A stretch of DNA of 61,730 bases from Limiplasma sp964504385 (GTDB lineage Bacteria; Bacillota; Clostridia; Christensenellales; Aristaeellaceae). Below are positions 1 through 8,667 of this stretch, piece after piece. The notes beneath the pieces are model-generated. The model did not search any database. It worked only from the letters and a program-made list of their open reading frames with translations, and was not told the DNA's origin. The stretch's first letter is position 1. Each line of letters begins with the position of its first letter. A program made the translations under genes and the position numbers. Location of the stretch: the NCBI GenBank assembly GCA_964504385.1, contig CAZDEF010000003.1, positions 1 through 61,730 of the forward strand, in the 5' to 3' direction.

Positions 1-469
1 GGCCGAAGCTGGACAGCAGCTGGATCACCAGCACGATCAGCTCCGCATCCGCAGAAGGCTGAGCCGCGCCAAAGCATTCCATGCCAAACTGATGATGCTC
101 GCGCAGGCGGCCGGACTGGGGGGCCTCATAGCGGAAATGAGGGGCATTGATATAGTACATTTTGCAGGGCAGCGTCTGCGCATACAGACCGCTTTCCAAA
201 AAAGCGCGCACCGTGCCCGCGGTGCTTTCGGGCTTGAGCGTCACGCTGCGCTCACCCTTATCCAGAAAGGTATACATTTCCTTGCGGACAACGTCGCTGC
301 TCTCGCCGGCAGAGCGGGCAAACAGCTCCGTATGCTCCACCACAGGCGTGCGGATCTCGCGATAGCCGTTCAGCAGCGCCGTTTTGCGCATTTCCCGCTC
401 CAGCGCGCGCCAGCGTGCGCTTTCGGCAGGCAGCACGTCCTTCATTCCCTTGAGTACCTTGCAAAGCAT
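1..469 (-). CDS. hisS: Histidyl-tRNA synthetase, N-terminal part (runs off the left edge)
   Basis: Charges tRNA-His with histidine in the cytoplasm. Only about the first 156 codons are present. The protein starts MLCKVLKGMKDVLP and continues with the class II synthetase motifs of HisRS: RTPVVEHTELFARSAGE, SSDVVRKEMYTFLDKGERS, LKPESTAGTVRAF, then FRYEAPQSGRLREHHQFG (motif 2 region). The ATG at 469 follows a GAGGTG ribosome site. A TTGACA/TATAAT promoter lies just upstream (518-547), leaving a leader of roughly 40 nt, too short for a T-box. The start and family are clear; the C-terminal half is outside the window. Confidence 0.93.
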   Translation of the reverse strand, partial: MLCKVLKGMKDVLPAESARWRALEREMRKTALLNGYREIRTPVVEHTELFARSAGESSDVVRKEMYTFLDKGERSVTLKPESTAGTVRAFLESGLYAQTLPCKMYYINAPHFRYEAPQSGRLREHHQFGMECFGAAQPSADAELIVLVIQLLSSFG

Positions 470-517
470 CTTTATTCACCTCATTACATCATCCGTGAAA
501 TAGTCACAGATATTTGA

Positions 518-547
518 ATTATACACGCGATATTCGTCCTCTGTCAA
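518..547 (-). promoter_or_regulatory. Sigma-A-type promoter for hisS
   Basis: On the minus strand TTGACA (542-547) and TATAAT (518-523) are separated by 18 bp. Both hexamers match consensus perfectly. The promoter ends only 4 bp before the first usable codon of the plus-strand gene remnant at 552. Confidence 0.75.
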
Positions 548-551
548 GAAT

Positions 552-1241
552 TTGGCGCAGACTGGAAAAAACGGCTTGAAAAAATTGCTCATACTGTTAA
601 CGGTGGTCTGCATGCTGTGCAGCCTGGGTGTAGGCGCCTGCGCAGAGGAAAACCTGCTCAGCAAACTGGAAGGCATTTTGGGCAACGCCCTGTCCATGGA
701 TGATTATGAGATACGCAATCAGGAAGAGGAATCTCTGTGCCTGAGCCTGATCGATGGTGAATACATTGAGCTGGATGATCGCCTGACGGTGGGCAATGTG
801 GAGATCACCCTGCCCATGCTCTACGACAGCTTTGTGGATGCGGGCTGGGTTAGTGAGACACAGTGGGTCAATCCTACCAATGCAAACAGCTTCGGCAGCG
901 GCAAGTAGACCAACGCAGAAGTTCAGACGATTTATATGAAGTTTACTCAGCAGTCGCAGGAACTGGTGAAAGACTGGGTTCTGAGCGTTCAGGCCGGCGG
1001 CGATTATACGGCAGAGTTTGACGTGAAGGGCGTTCATGCCGGTTCCACGCTGACTGAAACAGTTGCAGCATGGGACAAGTCCTACTCCATTTCGATGGAA
1101 TGCTACGATGACGAAGCGGTTCTGTATCTGAGCTATTCCTCTTTATATGGCGGTATTCGCTTCTATGCGGATTCTTTCACTGGGCTGATCAACAGCACGA
1201 TTTACACAGTGTCCGACCGACTGATCAAAACAGCAGAATAA
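552..1241 (+). pseudogene. Secreted protein gene interrupted by an in-frame TAG
   Basis: One reading frame runs from 552 to 1241, broken only by a TAG at 906-908. The first part encodes a typical signal peptide (KKLLILLTVVCMLCSLGVGA, then CAEE) and an acidic domain ending NPTNANSFGSGK. The second part continues in the same frame (TNAEVQTIYMKFTQQSQ...) to a TAA. Joined, it would be about 229 residues. I do not recognise the family. The start is poor: only a TTG at 552 without a good ribosome site, beside the hisS -35 box. A weak start plus a nonsense codon suggests decay. A sequencing error or readthrough is possible but less likely. A hairpin at 1260-1299 follows it. Confidence 0.6.
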
Positions 1242-1259
1242 CGCTTGCATCGTCGCTCA

Positions 1260-1299
1260 AAGCGCCATGTTTTCATAGTTTTAAGAAAACATGGCGCTT
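1260..1299. terminator. Hairpin terminator after the gene remnant
   Basis: A perfect 15-bp inverted repeat (AAGCGCCATGTTTTC, 1260-1274, pairing with 1285-1299) with a 10-nt loop. The run of T is weak on both sides, so it may be a terminator or just a stable 3' end. Confidence 0.65.
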
Positions 1300-1360
1300 C
1301 TTCGTTGAGAAAACGGATATGCATCGTCAGAAATTCTTCGGCATTTCGTGCAAAAAGTGA

Positions 1361-1389
1361 TTGACAGGCCGCCGAGATCATGGTATATT
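1361..1389 (+). promoter_or_regulatory. Promoter of the DUF3793 gene
   Basis: TTGACA (1361-1366) and TATATT (1384-1389) with a 17-bp spacer. The predicted transcription start near 1396 falls at the edge of the first palindrome (1397-1412), giving an 85-90 nt leader. Confidence 0.8.
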
Positions 1390-1396
1390 ATCGGCA

Positions 1397-1412
1397 GTTA
1401 GTTTTGACTAAC
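1397..1412. promoter_or_regulatory. Palindromic operator 1 (GTTAGT-TTTG-ACTAAC)
   Basis: A perfect 6+6 palindrome with a 4-nt centre sits at the predicted transcription start of the DUF3793 gene, the usual place for a repressor site. The GTTAG/CTAAC half-sites resemble those of DtxR/IdeR-type metal regulators. The regulator assignment is inference. Confidence 0.55.
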
Positions 1413-1451
1413 CACCATCTGCTTTTGATCGCAGTTTTCTTTTTGATCATA

Positions 1452-1469
1452 GGTTAGCATGCTCTAACC
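1452..1469. promoter_or_regulatory. Palindromic operator 2 (GGTTAG-N6-CTAACC)
   Basis: A second palindrome with the same GTTAG/CTAAC half-sites as the site at 1397-1412, but with a 6-nt centre. It ends 3 bp before the AGGAGG ribosome site, so it could act as an operator or an RNA hairpin hiding the ribosome site. Confidence 0.5.
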
Positions 1470-1482
1470 ATAGGAGGCCCCC

Positions 1483-2031
1483 ATGTCCGAAGAACTGGTC
1501 ATTCGCTGCTGCGCGCCTACGCTGGCTTCCATCAAGACCGGCAATCTGTTCACCTGCCATTGCGACAGCGAGGCCACGCTGAACGGACACATCCGCACTT
1601 TCAACCGTCAGCTGCGCCGCAAGGGGCTGTGCATGGTCCCCCTGCGCTATCAGGACGGCACAGGCTTGATCTACGTCTACCGCCTCAGCCGTCTTCACCG
1701 CGACCTATGCAACGAAAAGGCTTGCCGTCTGCTGGCTGAGCGCGGCTATGAATGCGGCAACTGCACCTGTTGCGTGCGCCAGCTGCGCGCTCGATTGGCA
1801 CAGCAGCCGGATTTTCCGCACGAGATCGGCCTGTTTCTGGGCTATCCGCCTGAGGATGTGGACGGCTTTATGCACCGCAAAGGTGAAGAAAAGTACACCG
1901 GCCACTGGAAGGTATACGGCGATGTAGACGCCGCCAAGAAGACCTTCGCCCTGTACAAGAAGTGCACCGACGTTTATCTGCGGCAATGGCAAAAAGGGCA
2001 ACCCTTTGAACGGCTGGCCGTCTCCGGCTGA
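1483..2031 (+). CDS. DUF3793 family protein
   Basis: 182 residues with family hallmarks: CAPTLASIKTGNLF near the N-terminus, a central Cys cluster (CGNCTCC), then EIGLFLGYPPEDVDGF and GHWKVYGDVDAAKKTFALYKKC. The biochemical role is unknown. Family members in Clostridia are often found near iron transport genes, so a role in iron or redox metabolism is plausible but unproven. AGGAGG at 1472-1477 sets the ATG at 1483. The promoter at 1361-1389 and the two palindromes suggest repression by a metal-type regulator. It is a single-gene unit, closed by a hairpin at 2122-2154. Confidence 0.88.
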   Translation: MSEELVIRCCAPTLASIKTGNLFTCHCDSEATLNGHIRTFNRQLRRKGLCMVPLRYQDGTGLIYVYRLSRLHRDLCNEKACRLLAERGYECGNCTCCVRQLRARLAQQPDFPHEIGLFLGYPPEDVDGFMHRKGEEKYTGHWKVYGDVDAAKKTFALYKKCTDVYLRQWQKGQPFERLAVSG

Positions 2032-2121
2032 CGTTTTCCCCCCGCGCAACATGCAGCCCCATCTGCATTAGCGATATCTCCCTTCTTCTTCTTCGGAGGC
2101 GTCCCCCATCCGCCTCCACGC

Positions 2122-2154
2122 AAAAACCGCCCTTGCTTATGCAGGACGGTTTTT
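2122..2154. terminator. Bidirectional terminator between DUF3793 and the sugar importer
   Basis: AAAAACCG plus CC-TTGC on the left pairs with GCAGGACGGTTTTT on the right around a TTAT loop, with a U run on the plus strand and an A/T run giving one on the minus strand. It serves the two converging genes. Confidence 0.8.
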
Positions 2155-2167
2155 CGTTTGCATTGGC

Positions 2168-3223
2168 TCATGCACGGTTCTTTTTCTTCAAACGGGCAAA
2201 CACAGCCTGAATCACAATGAAGAAGCACAGCAACAGCGCGGTGATCACATTGGGCCAAGCGGAGTTCAGCTTGCCATTGGTCTTGACCAGCGAGGAAATG
2301 GTGCCGTTGATCAGCACGCCGATGAAGGAGCCGAACACATTGCCCACACCGCCGGTCAGCAGCGTGCCACCGATGACGGCCGAGGCGATGGAGTCCATTT
2401 CCAGCCCCAACGCCTGACGGGTGGTGCCGCACATGGTGTTCATGACATAGCAGATGGAACCGATCGAGGCCATGAAGGAACAGAACACATGCGCCTTGAA
2501 ACGGGTCTTTTTCACGTCCAGTCCCATCAGCGCGGCGCTCTGCTGGTTGCCGCCGACTGCGTACAGGCTGCGGCCAAACTTGGTGTAGCGCAGGATGAAG
2601 AACGTGGCGATCACGCAGAGGATGGCGATGACCACATAGATGGAGAAGTTGGGCACCATCAGTTTTCCCTTTTTGTTCAGATACGCGCCGATCTCAAAGG
2701 GCATATAGATCTTGGTGGAGGACAGAGTGCGCATCAGCGGGCTGTTTTGGATGGAGATCTGCTGGGTGGACAGCACCGCCGTCATGCCGCGGCCAAAGAA
2801 CAGCCCCGCCATGGTAACGATGAACGGCTGGATCTCCAGATAGCCCACGCAGAAGCCCTGTACCGCGCCGAACACCACGCCGATGACCAGCATCAGCGGC
2901 AGCAGCAACTCTGCCGGCAGGCCCCAGTTTTCAATGCCCACAGACAGGAACATGCAGTTCATGGCGATCAGGGAACCCACGGAAATGTCGATACCGCCGG
3001 TGATCATCACCGCGGTCATGCCGCAGGTGGCGCAGATGAGGCCGGCATTGTTCTTGAGAATGTCGATAAAGCTCTGCAGACGGGCAAATCCCTTGCTGCT
3101 GTACACAATGCAGCCGGCTGCGTACATGATGACAAACAGGGCGATGGTCATCATCAGCAGGATGGTGTTGTTGTTGAGCGCTTTGCGACGGCTGCCCGCG
3201 GGGCGCAGTTTTACGTTGTTCAT
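2168..3223 (-). CDS. yjfF: Sugar ABC transporter permease, YjfF-like
   Basis: 351 residues, very hydrophobic, of the ribose/galactofuranose permease family (BPD_transp_2). The signature region GGIDISVGSLIAMN, the loop GYLEIQPFIVTMAGLFFGRG and the late segment AVIGGTLLTGGVGNVFGSFIG are as in RbsC/YjfF proteins. It forms the membrane channel with the neighbouring YtfT-like permease. The ATG at 3223 follows GGAGGTCAAGGC and overlaps the stop of the upstream gene (ATGA), so translation is coupled. It is the last gene of the operon, closed by the hairpin at 2122-2154. The symbol is by similarity to the E. coli galactofuranose importer; the real substrate could be galactose or arabinose. Confidence 0.85.
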   Translation of the reverse strand: MNNVKLRPAGSRRKALNNNTILLMMTIALFVIMYAAGCIVYSSKGFARLQSFIDILKNNAGLICATCGMTAVMITGGIDISVGSLIAMNCMFLSVGIENWGLPAELLLPLMLVIGVVFGAVQGFCVGYLEIQPFIVTMAGLFFGRGMTAVLSTQQISIQNSPLMRTLSSTKIYMPFEIGAYLNKKGKLMVPNFSIYVVIAILCVIATFFILRYTKFGRSLYAVGGNQQSAALMGLDVKKTRFKAHVFCSFMASIGSICYVMNTMCGTTRQALGLEMDSIASAVIGGTLLTGGVGNVFGSFIGVLINGTISSLVKTNGKLNSAWPNVITALLLCFFIVIQAVFARLKKKNRA

Positions 3224-4284
3224 GCCTTGACCTCCTTCATAGCCGTCACAGACCTGCGTTTGGCGACAAAGGCCTTGAAGGCCGGGGACTGGATCATGAC
3301 GATGAGAATGATGATGATGGCCTTGAACACCGGCGCCTGCGCGGAGGATACGCCCAGCGCGTACAGCGTGGTGGTGATGGCCTGAATGGTGTATGCGCCA
3401 ATGATGGAACCGCTCAGGCGGAACTTGCCGCCGCCCAGACTGTTGCCGCCCAGCGCAACGGCCAGAATCGCGTCCATTTCCAGATTGAGGCCGATGTTGT
3501 TTGTGTCGGCGGAATAAATGCGGCTGGTCGCAGTGATCCCCGCCACACCGGCCAGCAGGCCGCAGATGACGTAGCAGATAAAAATGATCATCGCGGATTT
3601 ATAGCCGGAGATGCGCGCCGCTTCCTTGTTGATGCCCACAGCCTGCACATAGGTTCCCAGCGCCGTGAACTTCAGCACCAGCGACATCACGAGAATGCAC
3701 ACTGCGGTGATGACCACAGGCGTGGGGAAGATGCCCAGATAGCCGCCGAAGAATTTGAAGCTGTTCACATGCACATACACGATGTTGCTGTTGCACAGCA
3801 GCAGCCCGATGGCGCGGCCGGCAGAGTAGAGAATGAGCGTGGCCACCATGGGCTGGATCTTCAGTCCGGCTACCAGCGCGCCATTGAACGCGCCGCACAG
3901 CGCCGCCACCAGCAGTCCCGCCAGCACGCCCACCCACAGGGGCACGGCGTATTCGCTCACGTTCACGTTGCCAAATCCCGCCAGCAGCACGCAGCACACG
4001 CCGCCAGCAAGGCTCATGACGGAACCGACCGAAATATCCGTACCGGCGGATGCGGATACCACCAGCGTCATGCCGATGGCCAGAATGGCGGCCTCGCTGC
4101 CGCGGTTGAGCACGTCGATCAGTCGGCCGTACAGGATGCCCTGTGAGTTGATGGAGATGGTGAAGAAGTTATACCACACGTTGCCCTGCGCAATGTCATA
4201 GAAGATATTGACCACCATGACCAGCAGCATAGAGAAGATGGGCAGGAACAGCGGTTGCCGGGTCAGTTTCTTCAGATACTTCAT
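3220..4284 (-). CDS. ytfT: Sugar ABC transporter permease, YtfT-like
   Basis: 354 residues, second permease of the importer. The N-terminus is KKLTRQPLFLPIFSM followed by multiple membrane spans. Typical features are the SASAGTDISVGSVMSLAGG segment, GLKIQPMVATLILYSAGRAIG, and ALGGNSLGGGKFRLSGSIIG near the C-terminus. The ATG at 4284 overlaps the TGA of the ATPase gene; GGGAGG lies 9 nt upstream, inside that gene. A GTG at 4287 is a weaker alternative. Both permeases being separate genes after one double ATPase is the YtfQRT-YjfF arrangement. Confidence 0.86.
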   Translation of the reverse strand: MKYLKKLTRQPLFLPIFSMLLVMVVNIFYDIAQGNVWYNFFTISINSQGILYGRLIDVLNRGSEAAILAIGMTLVVSASAGTDISVGSVMSLAGGVCCVLLAGFGNVNVSEYAVPLWVGVLAGLLVAALCGAFNGALVAGLKIQPMVATLILYSAGRAIGLLLCNSNIVYVHVNSFKFFGGYLGIFPTPVVITAVCILVMSLVLKFTALGTYVQAVGINKEAARISGYKSAMIIFICYVICGLLAGVAGITATSRIYSADTNNIGLNLEMDAILAVALGGNSLGGGKFRLSGSIIGAYTIQAITTTLYALGVSSAQAPVFKAIIIILIVMIQSPAFKAFVAKRRSVTAMKEVKA

Positions 4285-5795
4285 CACTTGTCACCTCCCG
4301 CAATCGTCTTCATTACCTGCTCCTGCGTCATATCGCCATCCAGCTCGCCCACTTTTTCGCCGTCGCGCAGCACGGCCAGCCGGTTGCAGGTACGCAGCAT
4401 TTCCTCAATTTCAGAAGAGATGAACATCACGCCCTTGCCTTCACGCGCCAGCTTGATCACCAGCTTCTGGATCTCCGTCTTGGTGCCGATATCAATACCG
4501 CGCGTAGGTTCGTCCAGGATCAGGAAATCCGGATCGGTGGCCAGCCAGCGGGCGATGATGACCTTCTGCTGGTTGCCGCCGGACAATTGTTTCACCGGCG
4601 TTTCGCGGCTGGCGGTCTTGATCTGCAGCATTTCAATAAAACGGTCTGCGATCTCTTCCTGCTCCTTCATGGGAATCAGTCCCAGAATGCCGCGCTTGGC
4701 CTGCATGGCCAAAATGATATTCTCGCGCACGCTCAGATCACCGATGATGCCTTCGGCCTTGCGGTCATCCGGCAGGAGGCCCATGCCAAGATTCATCGCA
4801 TCGATGGGATGCTTGATGCGGACTTCCTTGCCCTTGAATTTCAGCGTGCCGGTCTGCGCCTTGTCTGCGCCGTAGATAGAGCGCGCCAGCTCGCTGCGGC
4901 CGGAGCCCAGCAGGCCGGTCAGGCCGATCACCTCTCCCTGCCGCAATTCCAGATCGAAGGGCTTGATCTTGCCGGCATGGCTGATGCCCTTGGCTTCCAC
5001 CAGCGCTTCGCCGTATTCGGTGCTGCCGCCCTCCTGGCGGATGGCGGCCAGATCGTCAAAATCCTTGCCCATCATCGCTGCGATGAGCTTCACACGGGGC
5101 AGTTCCGCAATGGGGTATTCCCCCACCAGCATGCCGTTGCGCAGCACGGTAATGCGGTCGCACACAGCGTATACCTGCTCCAGAAAATGGGTCACAAACA
5201 CAATGCCCACGCCCTGATCGCGCAGCTTGCGCATCAGGCCGAACAGCTTTTCCACTTCGTTGTCGTCCAGCGAAGATGTGGGCTCGTCCAGAATGAGCAC
5301 CTTGCAGTCCATATCCACGGCGCGTGCAATGGCGATCATCTGCTGCAGCGCCAGCGAGTATTCCTCCAGATTGCGGGTCACGTCCACCGGCAGGTTCAAG
5401 TCGTCCATCAGCTTCTGCGAACGGCGCACGATCTCCTTGCGATGGATCACGCCCAGCTTGCTCATGGGTTCGCGGCCGATGAACAGGTTTTCCGCCACGG
5501 TCAGGTTGGGACAGAGGTTGATCTCCTGATACACGGTGGAAATGCCGCGCTTCTGCGCTTCCAGCGTATTGCGGTTGCGGATGGGATCCGCGATGCCATC
5601 CACGCGTACCTCGCCAGCCTCATAATCGTTTACGCCGGTCAGGCACTTGATCAGCGTGGATTTGCCCGCGCCGTTTTCGCCCATCAGCGCGTGGATTTCG
5701 CCCTTGCGCAGCGTAAAATCCACATTGTCCAGAGCCTTGACGCCCGGGAAGGTCATGGTGATGCCGCGCATGGTCAGGACAACATTGTTTTCCAT
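4284..5795 (-). CDS. ytfR: Sugar ABC transporter ATPase with two nucleotide-binding domains, YtfR-like
   Basis: About 503 residues. Domain 1 has Walker A GENGAGKST near residue 40 and LILDEPTSSLD. Domain 2 has a degenerate Walker A (GLLGSGRSEL), an intact signature LSGGNQQKVIIARWL and LILDEPTRGIDIGTK. This is the normal layout of the RbsA/MglA/YtfR family, where the second Walker A is altered. It powers sugar import through the two downstream permeases. An ATG at 5807 also exists, but the AGGAAAGG site nearly touches it; the ATG at 5795 is better spaced. The gene is separated from the binding-protein gene by a stem-loop at 5878-5903. Confidence 0.9.
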   Translation of the reverse strand: MENNVVLTMRGITMTFPGVKALDNVDFTLRKGEIHALMGENGAGKSTLIKCLTGVNDYEAGEVRVDGIADPIRNRNTLEAQKRGISTVYQEINLCPNLTVAENLFIGREPMSKLGVIHRKEIVRRSQKLMDDLNLPVDVTRNLEEYSLALQQMIAIARAVDMDCKVLILDEPTSSLDDNEVEKLFGLMRKLRDQGVGIVFVTHFLEQVYAVCDRITVLRNGMLVGEYPIAELPRVKLIAAMMGKDFDDLAAIRQEGGSTEYGEALVEAKGISHAGKIKPFDLELRQGEVIGLTGLLGSGRSELARSIYGADKAQTGTLKFKGKEVRIKHPIDAMNLGMGLLPDDRKAEGIIGDLSVRENIILAMQAKRGILGLIPMKEQEEIADRFIEMLQIKTASRETPVKQLSGGNQQKVIIARWLATDPDFLILDEPTRGIDIGTKTEIQKLVIKLAREGKGVMFISSEIEEMLRTCNRLAVLRDGEKVGELDGDMTQEQVMKTIAGGDK

Positions 5796-5877
5796 CCCAT
5801 ATCCCATCCTTTCCTGTAAGATCGGCTGTACCCTGTGCGCTATCCCGCCGTCATGCCGGCAGGCGTAACGTTGCGAA

Positions 5878-5903
5878 GGAGAGAGGCACGAAGGCCCCTC
5901 TCC
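5878..5903 (-). promoter_or_regulatory. Intercistronic stem-loop after the binding-protein gene
   Basis: Read on the minus strand, GGAGAGGGGC and GCCTCTCTCC form a 10-bp stem (one G-U pair) with a CTTCGT loop and no U-run. Such hairpins commonly stabilise the upstream transcript so the binding protein is made in excess of the ATPase and permeases. That role is inference. Confidence 0.55.
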
Positions 5904-5951
5904 CCCATGCCGCGCTGCTTTCGCAGCTCGGACGATCGGTTTTGGTTTGAA

Positions 5952-6932
5952 TTAGTAGGCGCGGCCGTCCAGCAGTTCCTGCGTCATGGTGGTGGCATAC
6001 TCGGAAGTGATGCCAGGAGCCACGAAGGCAGAGTCGGGAACGATGGTCACAGCGGGGATCTCTTCGCCAGCTTCAATCTTGGCGATGATATCCTGCACGC
6101 CGGCAGCCTGCAGGGGGTTGCACTCCACGTTGCAGTTGATGCGGCCGTCCAGAGTACGGGTGAGACCTTCCTTGGTCGCGTCGAAGGAGATGATGATCAC
6201 GTCACCGTTCACGCCGTAGGTGACGCCGGCAGCGTCCATAGCGTCCATCGCGCCGTAGGCTTCGTTATCGTTCTGGCAAACCACAACGTTGAACTGGCCC
6301 GCGTAGGACTTCAGATAGCTTTCCATGACCTGCTGGCCGCCCGCCTGGGTGAAGTCGCCGGACTGGCTGTCCAGGATCTTCCACTCAGCATGCTGCTCGG
6401 CGATCTTGTTGAAGCCATTGGTGCGGCCGATGGCAGCGGAAGCGCCCACGGAACCCTCGATCACGAGGATGTTGGCTTCCTTGCCGCCCAGCTGCTCAGC
6501 CAGCCACATGCCGGCGGTTTCGCCTTCCAGAGCGGAATCGGTGCCCAGGAAAGTGGTGTACAGAGCGGGGTCGCAGTTCACGGTGCGGTCAGCAATGATG
6601 ACGGGGATACCGGCATCCTGCGCTTCCTGCAGCACGACTTCCCAGCCGGCTTCCTGCACGGGGCAGATAACGATGTAGTCCACTTCCTGCTGGATGAAGT
6701 TGCGGACAGCTTCCATCTGCACGGTGTGGTCATTGTCGGCGTCGACGAAGATCAGCTCATAGCCGTTCTCGGCGGTGAAGGTGGTCTGATAGTCGTTGGT
6801 GTTGGCAGCGCGCCAGTCGGACTCATGGCCGACCTGAGCGAAGCCGATCACGGTCAGTTCTTCAGCCATGGCGGGAGCGCACAGGGCCAGCGCCATCATC
6901 AGGGACAGAACCAGAGCAAGCAGCTTTTTCAT
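5952..6932 (-). CDS. ytfQ: Periplasmic-type sugar-binding protein, YtfQ-like
   Basis: 326 residues with a signal peptide (MKKLLALVLSLMMALALCAP, then AMA) and no lipobox. The mature part starts with VIGFAQVGHESDWRAANTND, matching the GFSQVGSESGWR start of E. coli YtfQ. Other family features are ICPVQEAGWEVVLQEAQDAG, PVIIADR, SQSGDFTQAGG and VVCQNDNEAYGA. It should capture galactofuranose or a related sugar and deliver it to the importer encoded downstream. An ATG at 6947 lies within the GGAGG itself, so MKKLL at 6932 is the real start. Expression probably needs the YesN-type regulator encoded just upstream; I see no strong promoter in 6933-7080. Confidence 0.88.
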   Translation of the reverse strand: MKKLLALVLSLMMALALCAPAMAEELTVIGFAQVGHESDWRAANTNDYQTTFTAENGYELIFVDADNDHTVQMEAVRNFIQQEVDYIVICPVQEAGWEVVLQEAQDAGIPVIIADRTVNCDPALYTTFLGTDSALEGETAGMWLAEQLGGKEANILVIEGSVGASAAIGRTNGFNKIAEQHAEWKILDSQSGDFTQAGGQQVMESYLKSYAGQFNVVVCQNDNEAYGAMDAMDAAGVTYGVNGDVIIISFDATKEGLTRTLDGRINCNVECNPLQAAGVQDIIAKIEAGEEIPAVTIVPDSAFVAPGITSEYATTMTQELLDGRAY

Positions 6933-7080
6933 TTTGGGTTCCTCCATTCACTTTGTAGGCTTTCGCCTCTATGGCATATTCTGCACCAAATCGCACAAAA
7001 ATGAAATGGACGTGTTTTTCAATGCGGTTGAAATTTATACTTTTTTTCCATGACTGCGGCTTGCGGAGTTGGAAATTTTT

Positions 7081-8667
7081 CTATCTTGGTTGGTTTTCGT
7101 TTTGCTTGCGGTACTCGCTGGGCGTCATTCCGGTACGCTTTTTGAACAGGTAGCTGAAATAGTGTGGATCGCTGTATCCGACCGCTTCGCTGATCTGGGA
7201 GGAGCGCATGGACGTGGCGCGCAGCAGCTCCTGTGCCTTGCCAATGCGCAGCGCCGCCAGATATTCCGTGAATGTGTAGCCCGTTTCCTGCGCAAACACC
7301 GTCGAAAACCGGCTGTTGGACATGCACACCGCTCCGGCCACATCCTGCAGCATCAGGTTGGGATCGGTGAAATGCTGGCTCAGATAGTATCTTGCCTTGG
7401 CCACGGAGGAATTGCCGCTATGCACGCCATGCGCGTCGCGGTATCTCAGTGCATTCATCAGCAGGATCCGCACGTCGGACAGCTCCTCCAGCCCTTCATC
7501 AGGGCGCATGTCCACTTCATATTCCTTCAGGTGCAGCTCGCTCTCCGGGTCGCCGCCTGCCTCGCGCACGATGCCCGCCGCCGTCATGAGCGATTCCACG
7601 CGCAAATAGTCCAGCGTAACGGATGTGTGAATATCCGTTGCCGCCAGTGAGGACACATATTCGTCGAAGACGGCGGGAAACTCCTCCGCGCTGACATACT
7701 GCAGCCGCTCCTTCAGCGGGCGGAAGTCCTCGCTCACACGCGCGCCGGTGGCCTCGTCCACATCCTTCACGCCGATGATGCGTTTCTTTTCCATCCCGCC
7801 GCCGTGCACCGTCAGATGGCGCAGGTGGCGCGCCGAACGCATGGAAGGGCTGATGTCCGCAGGCTTTGCGCCAAATTCACCGATCGTGACCAGGATCTCC
7901 TGCGCGCCGCAGTGCTCCAGCGCCGTGACGGCAGAGGCGGCAAAGGCATAGGCGCGTTCTTCCGTATCGCTCGCATCGTTCCCCATCACCAGCGCGCGTG
8001 CGCCGTGCCGTGCGCCGCACAGCTGCACGCTGCCGCCGCTGCGCTCCGCCAGCCCGTACAGCGTATCCATACCGGCTTCGCGCTCCGCAAGCGAAAAGGA
8101 AATGTCCAGCCCGGCATAGCCATTGGCTGCCAGATTGATGCCCAGCGTGCGCAGCTGGTCGATCATCCGTTCGGCAGAGCGCTCGTCCGCCGGATCGGTA
8201 AAAAGAGCGGACAGCAGCTTGTCCTTCACAAAGCGGTCGCCGCTGGACAGCTTGCGGCGCAGGCTCTCAGCGCTCTCGCGCTCGCGCCTTTCCCGCTTCA
8301 TCTTTTCGGAGATCCGATCCAGGACCTCGCGCAGTTCTCTGGCGGTGATGGGCTTGAGCAGGTATTCCTGCACACCCAGCTGGATCGCCTGCCGCGCATA
8401 GGAAAAATCATCATAGCCGGACAGAATGACGATGCCGATCCACGGCATCATGCGCTTCACCTCGCGGCAAAGCTCCATCCCGTCCATGAAGGGCATGCGG
8501 ATGTCCGTGATCAGGATATCCGGGTTTTCATCGCGGATGATGGGAAGGGCGATCTCGCCATCCGGCGCTTCGCCCACCAGCGTGTAGCCGCTTTCCTCCC
8601 ATGGAAAGGAATTGCGGATGCCTTCGCGGATCGCGATCTCGTCATCCACCAGCATGACCTTAATCAT
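7081..8667 (-). CDS. Response regulator, YesN/AraC type
   Basis: About 528 residues. The receiver domain starts MIKVMLVDDEIAIREGIRNS; the phospho-acceptor is Asp in PDILITDIRMPFMDG, followed by ILSGYDDFSYARQAI and LLKPI. A linker of about 300 residues follows, then a C-terminal AraC-type double helix-turn-helix (AVCMSNSRFSTVF; SEAVGYSDPHYFSYLFKKRTG). It should activate the importer operon that begins 148 bp downstream. GGAGGAG with 8-9 nt spacing favours ATG 8667; ATG 8673 is also possible. The start overlaps the end of the kinase gene, so the pair is co-translated. Confidence 0.9.
   Translation of the reverse strand: MIKVMLVDDEIAIREGIRNSFPWEESGYTLVGEAPDGEIALPIIRDENPDILITDIRMPFMDGMELCREVKRMMPWIGIVILSGYDDFSYARQAIQLGVQEYLLKPITARELREVLDRISEKMKRERRERESAESLRRKLSSGDRFVKDKLLSALFTDPADERSAERMIDQLRTLGINLAANGYAGLDISFSLAEREAGMDTLYGLAERSGGSVQLCGARHGARALVMGNDASDTEERAYAFAASAVTALEHCGAQEILVTIGEFGAKPADISPSMRSARHLRHLTVHGGGMEKKRIIGVKDVDEATGARVSEDFRPLKERLQYVSAEEFPAVFDEYVSSLAATDIHTSVTLDYLRVESLMTAAGIVREAGGDPESELHLKEYEVDMRPDEGLEELSDVRILLMNALRYRDAHGVHSGNSSVAKARYYLSQHFTDPNLMLQDVAGAVCMSNSRFSTVFAQETGYTFTEYLAALRIGKAQELLRATSMRSSQISEAVGYSDPHYFSYLFKKRTGMTPSEYRKQNENQPR

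Noticed and set aside
1..551. T-box riboswitch for hisS
   Set aside because: The predicted leader is about 40 nt, too short for a T-box.
552..1241. Recoded TAG (pyrrolysine or readthrough) in the secreted protein gene
   Set aside because: TAG occurs as an ordinary stop elsewhere in the window (e.g. the Spo0A-like gene), no recoding hairpin directly follows, and the gene also lacks a good start.
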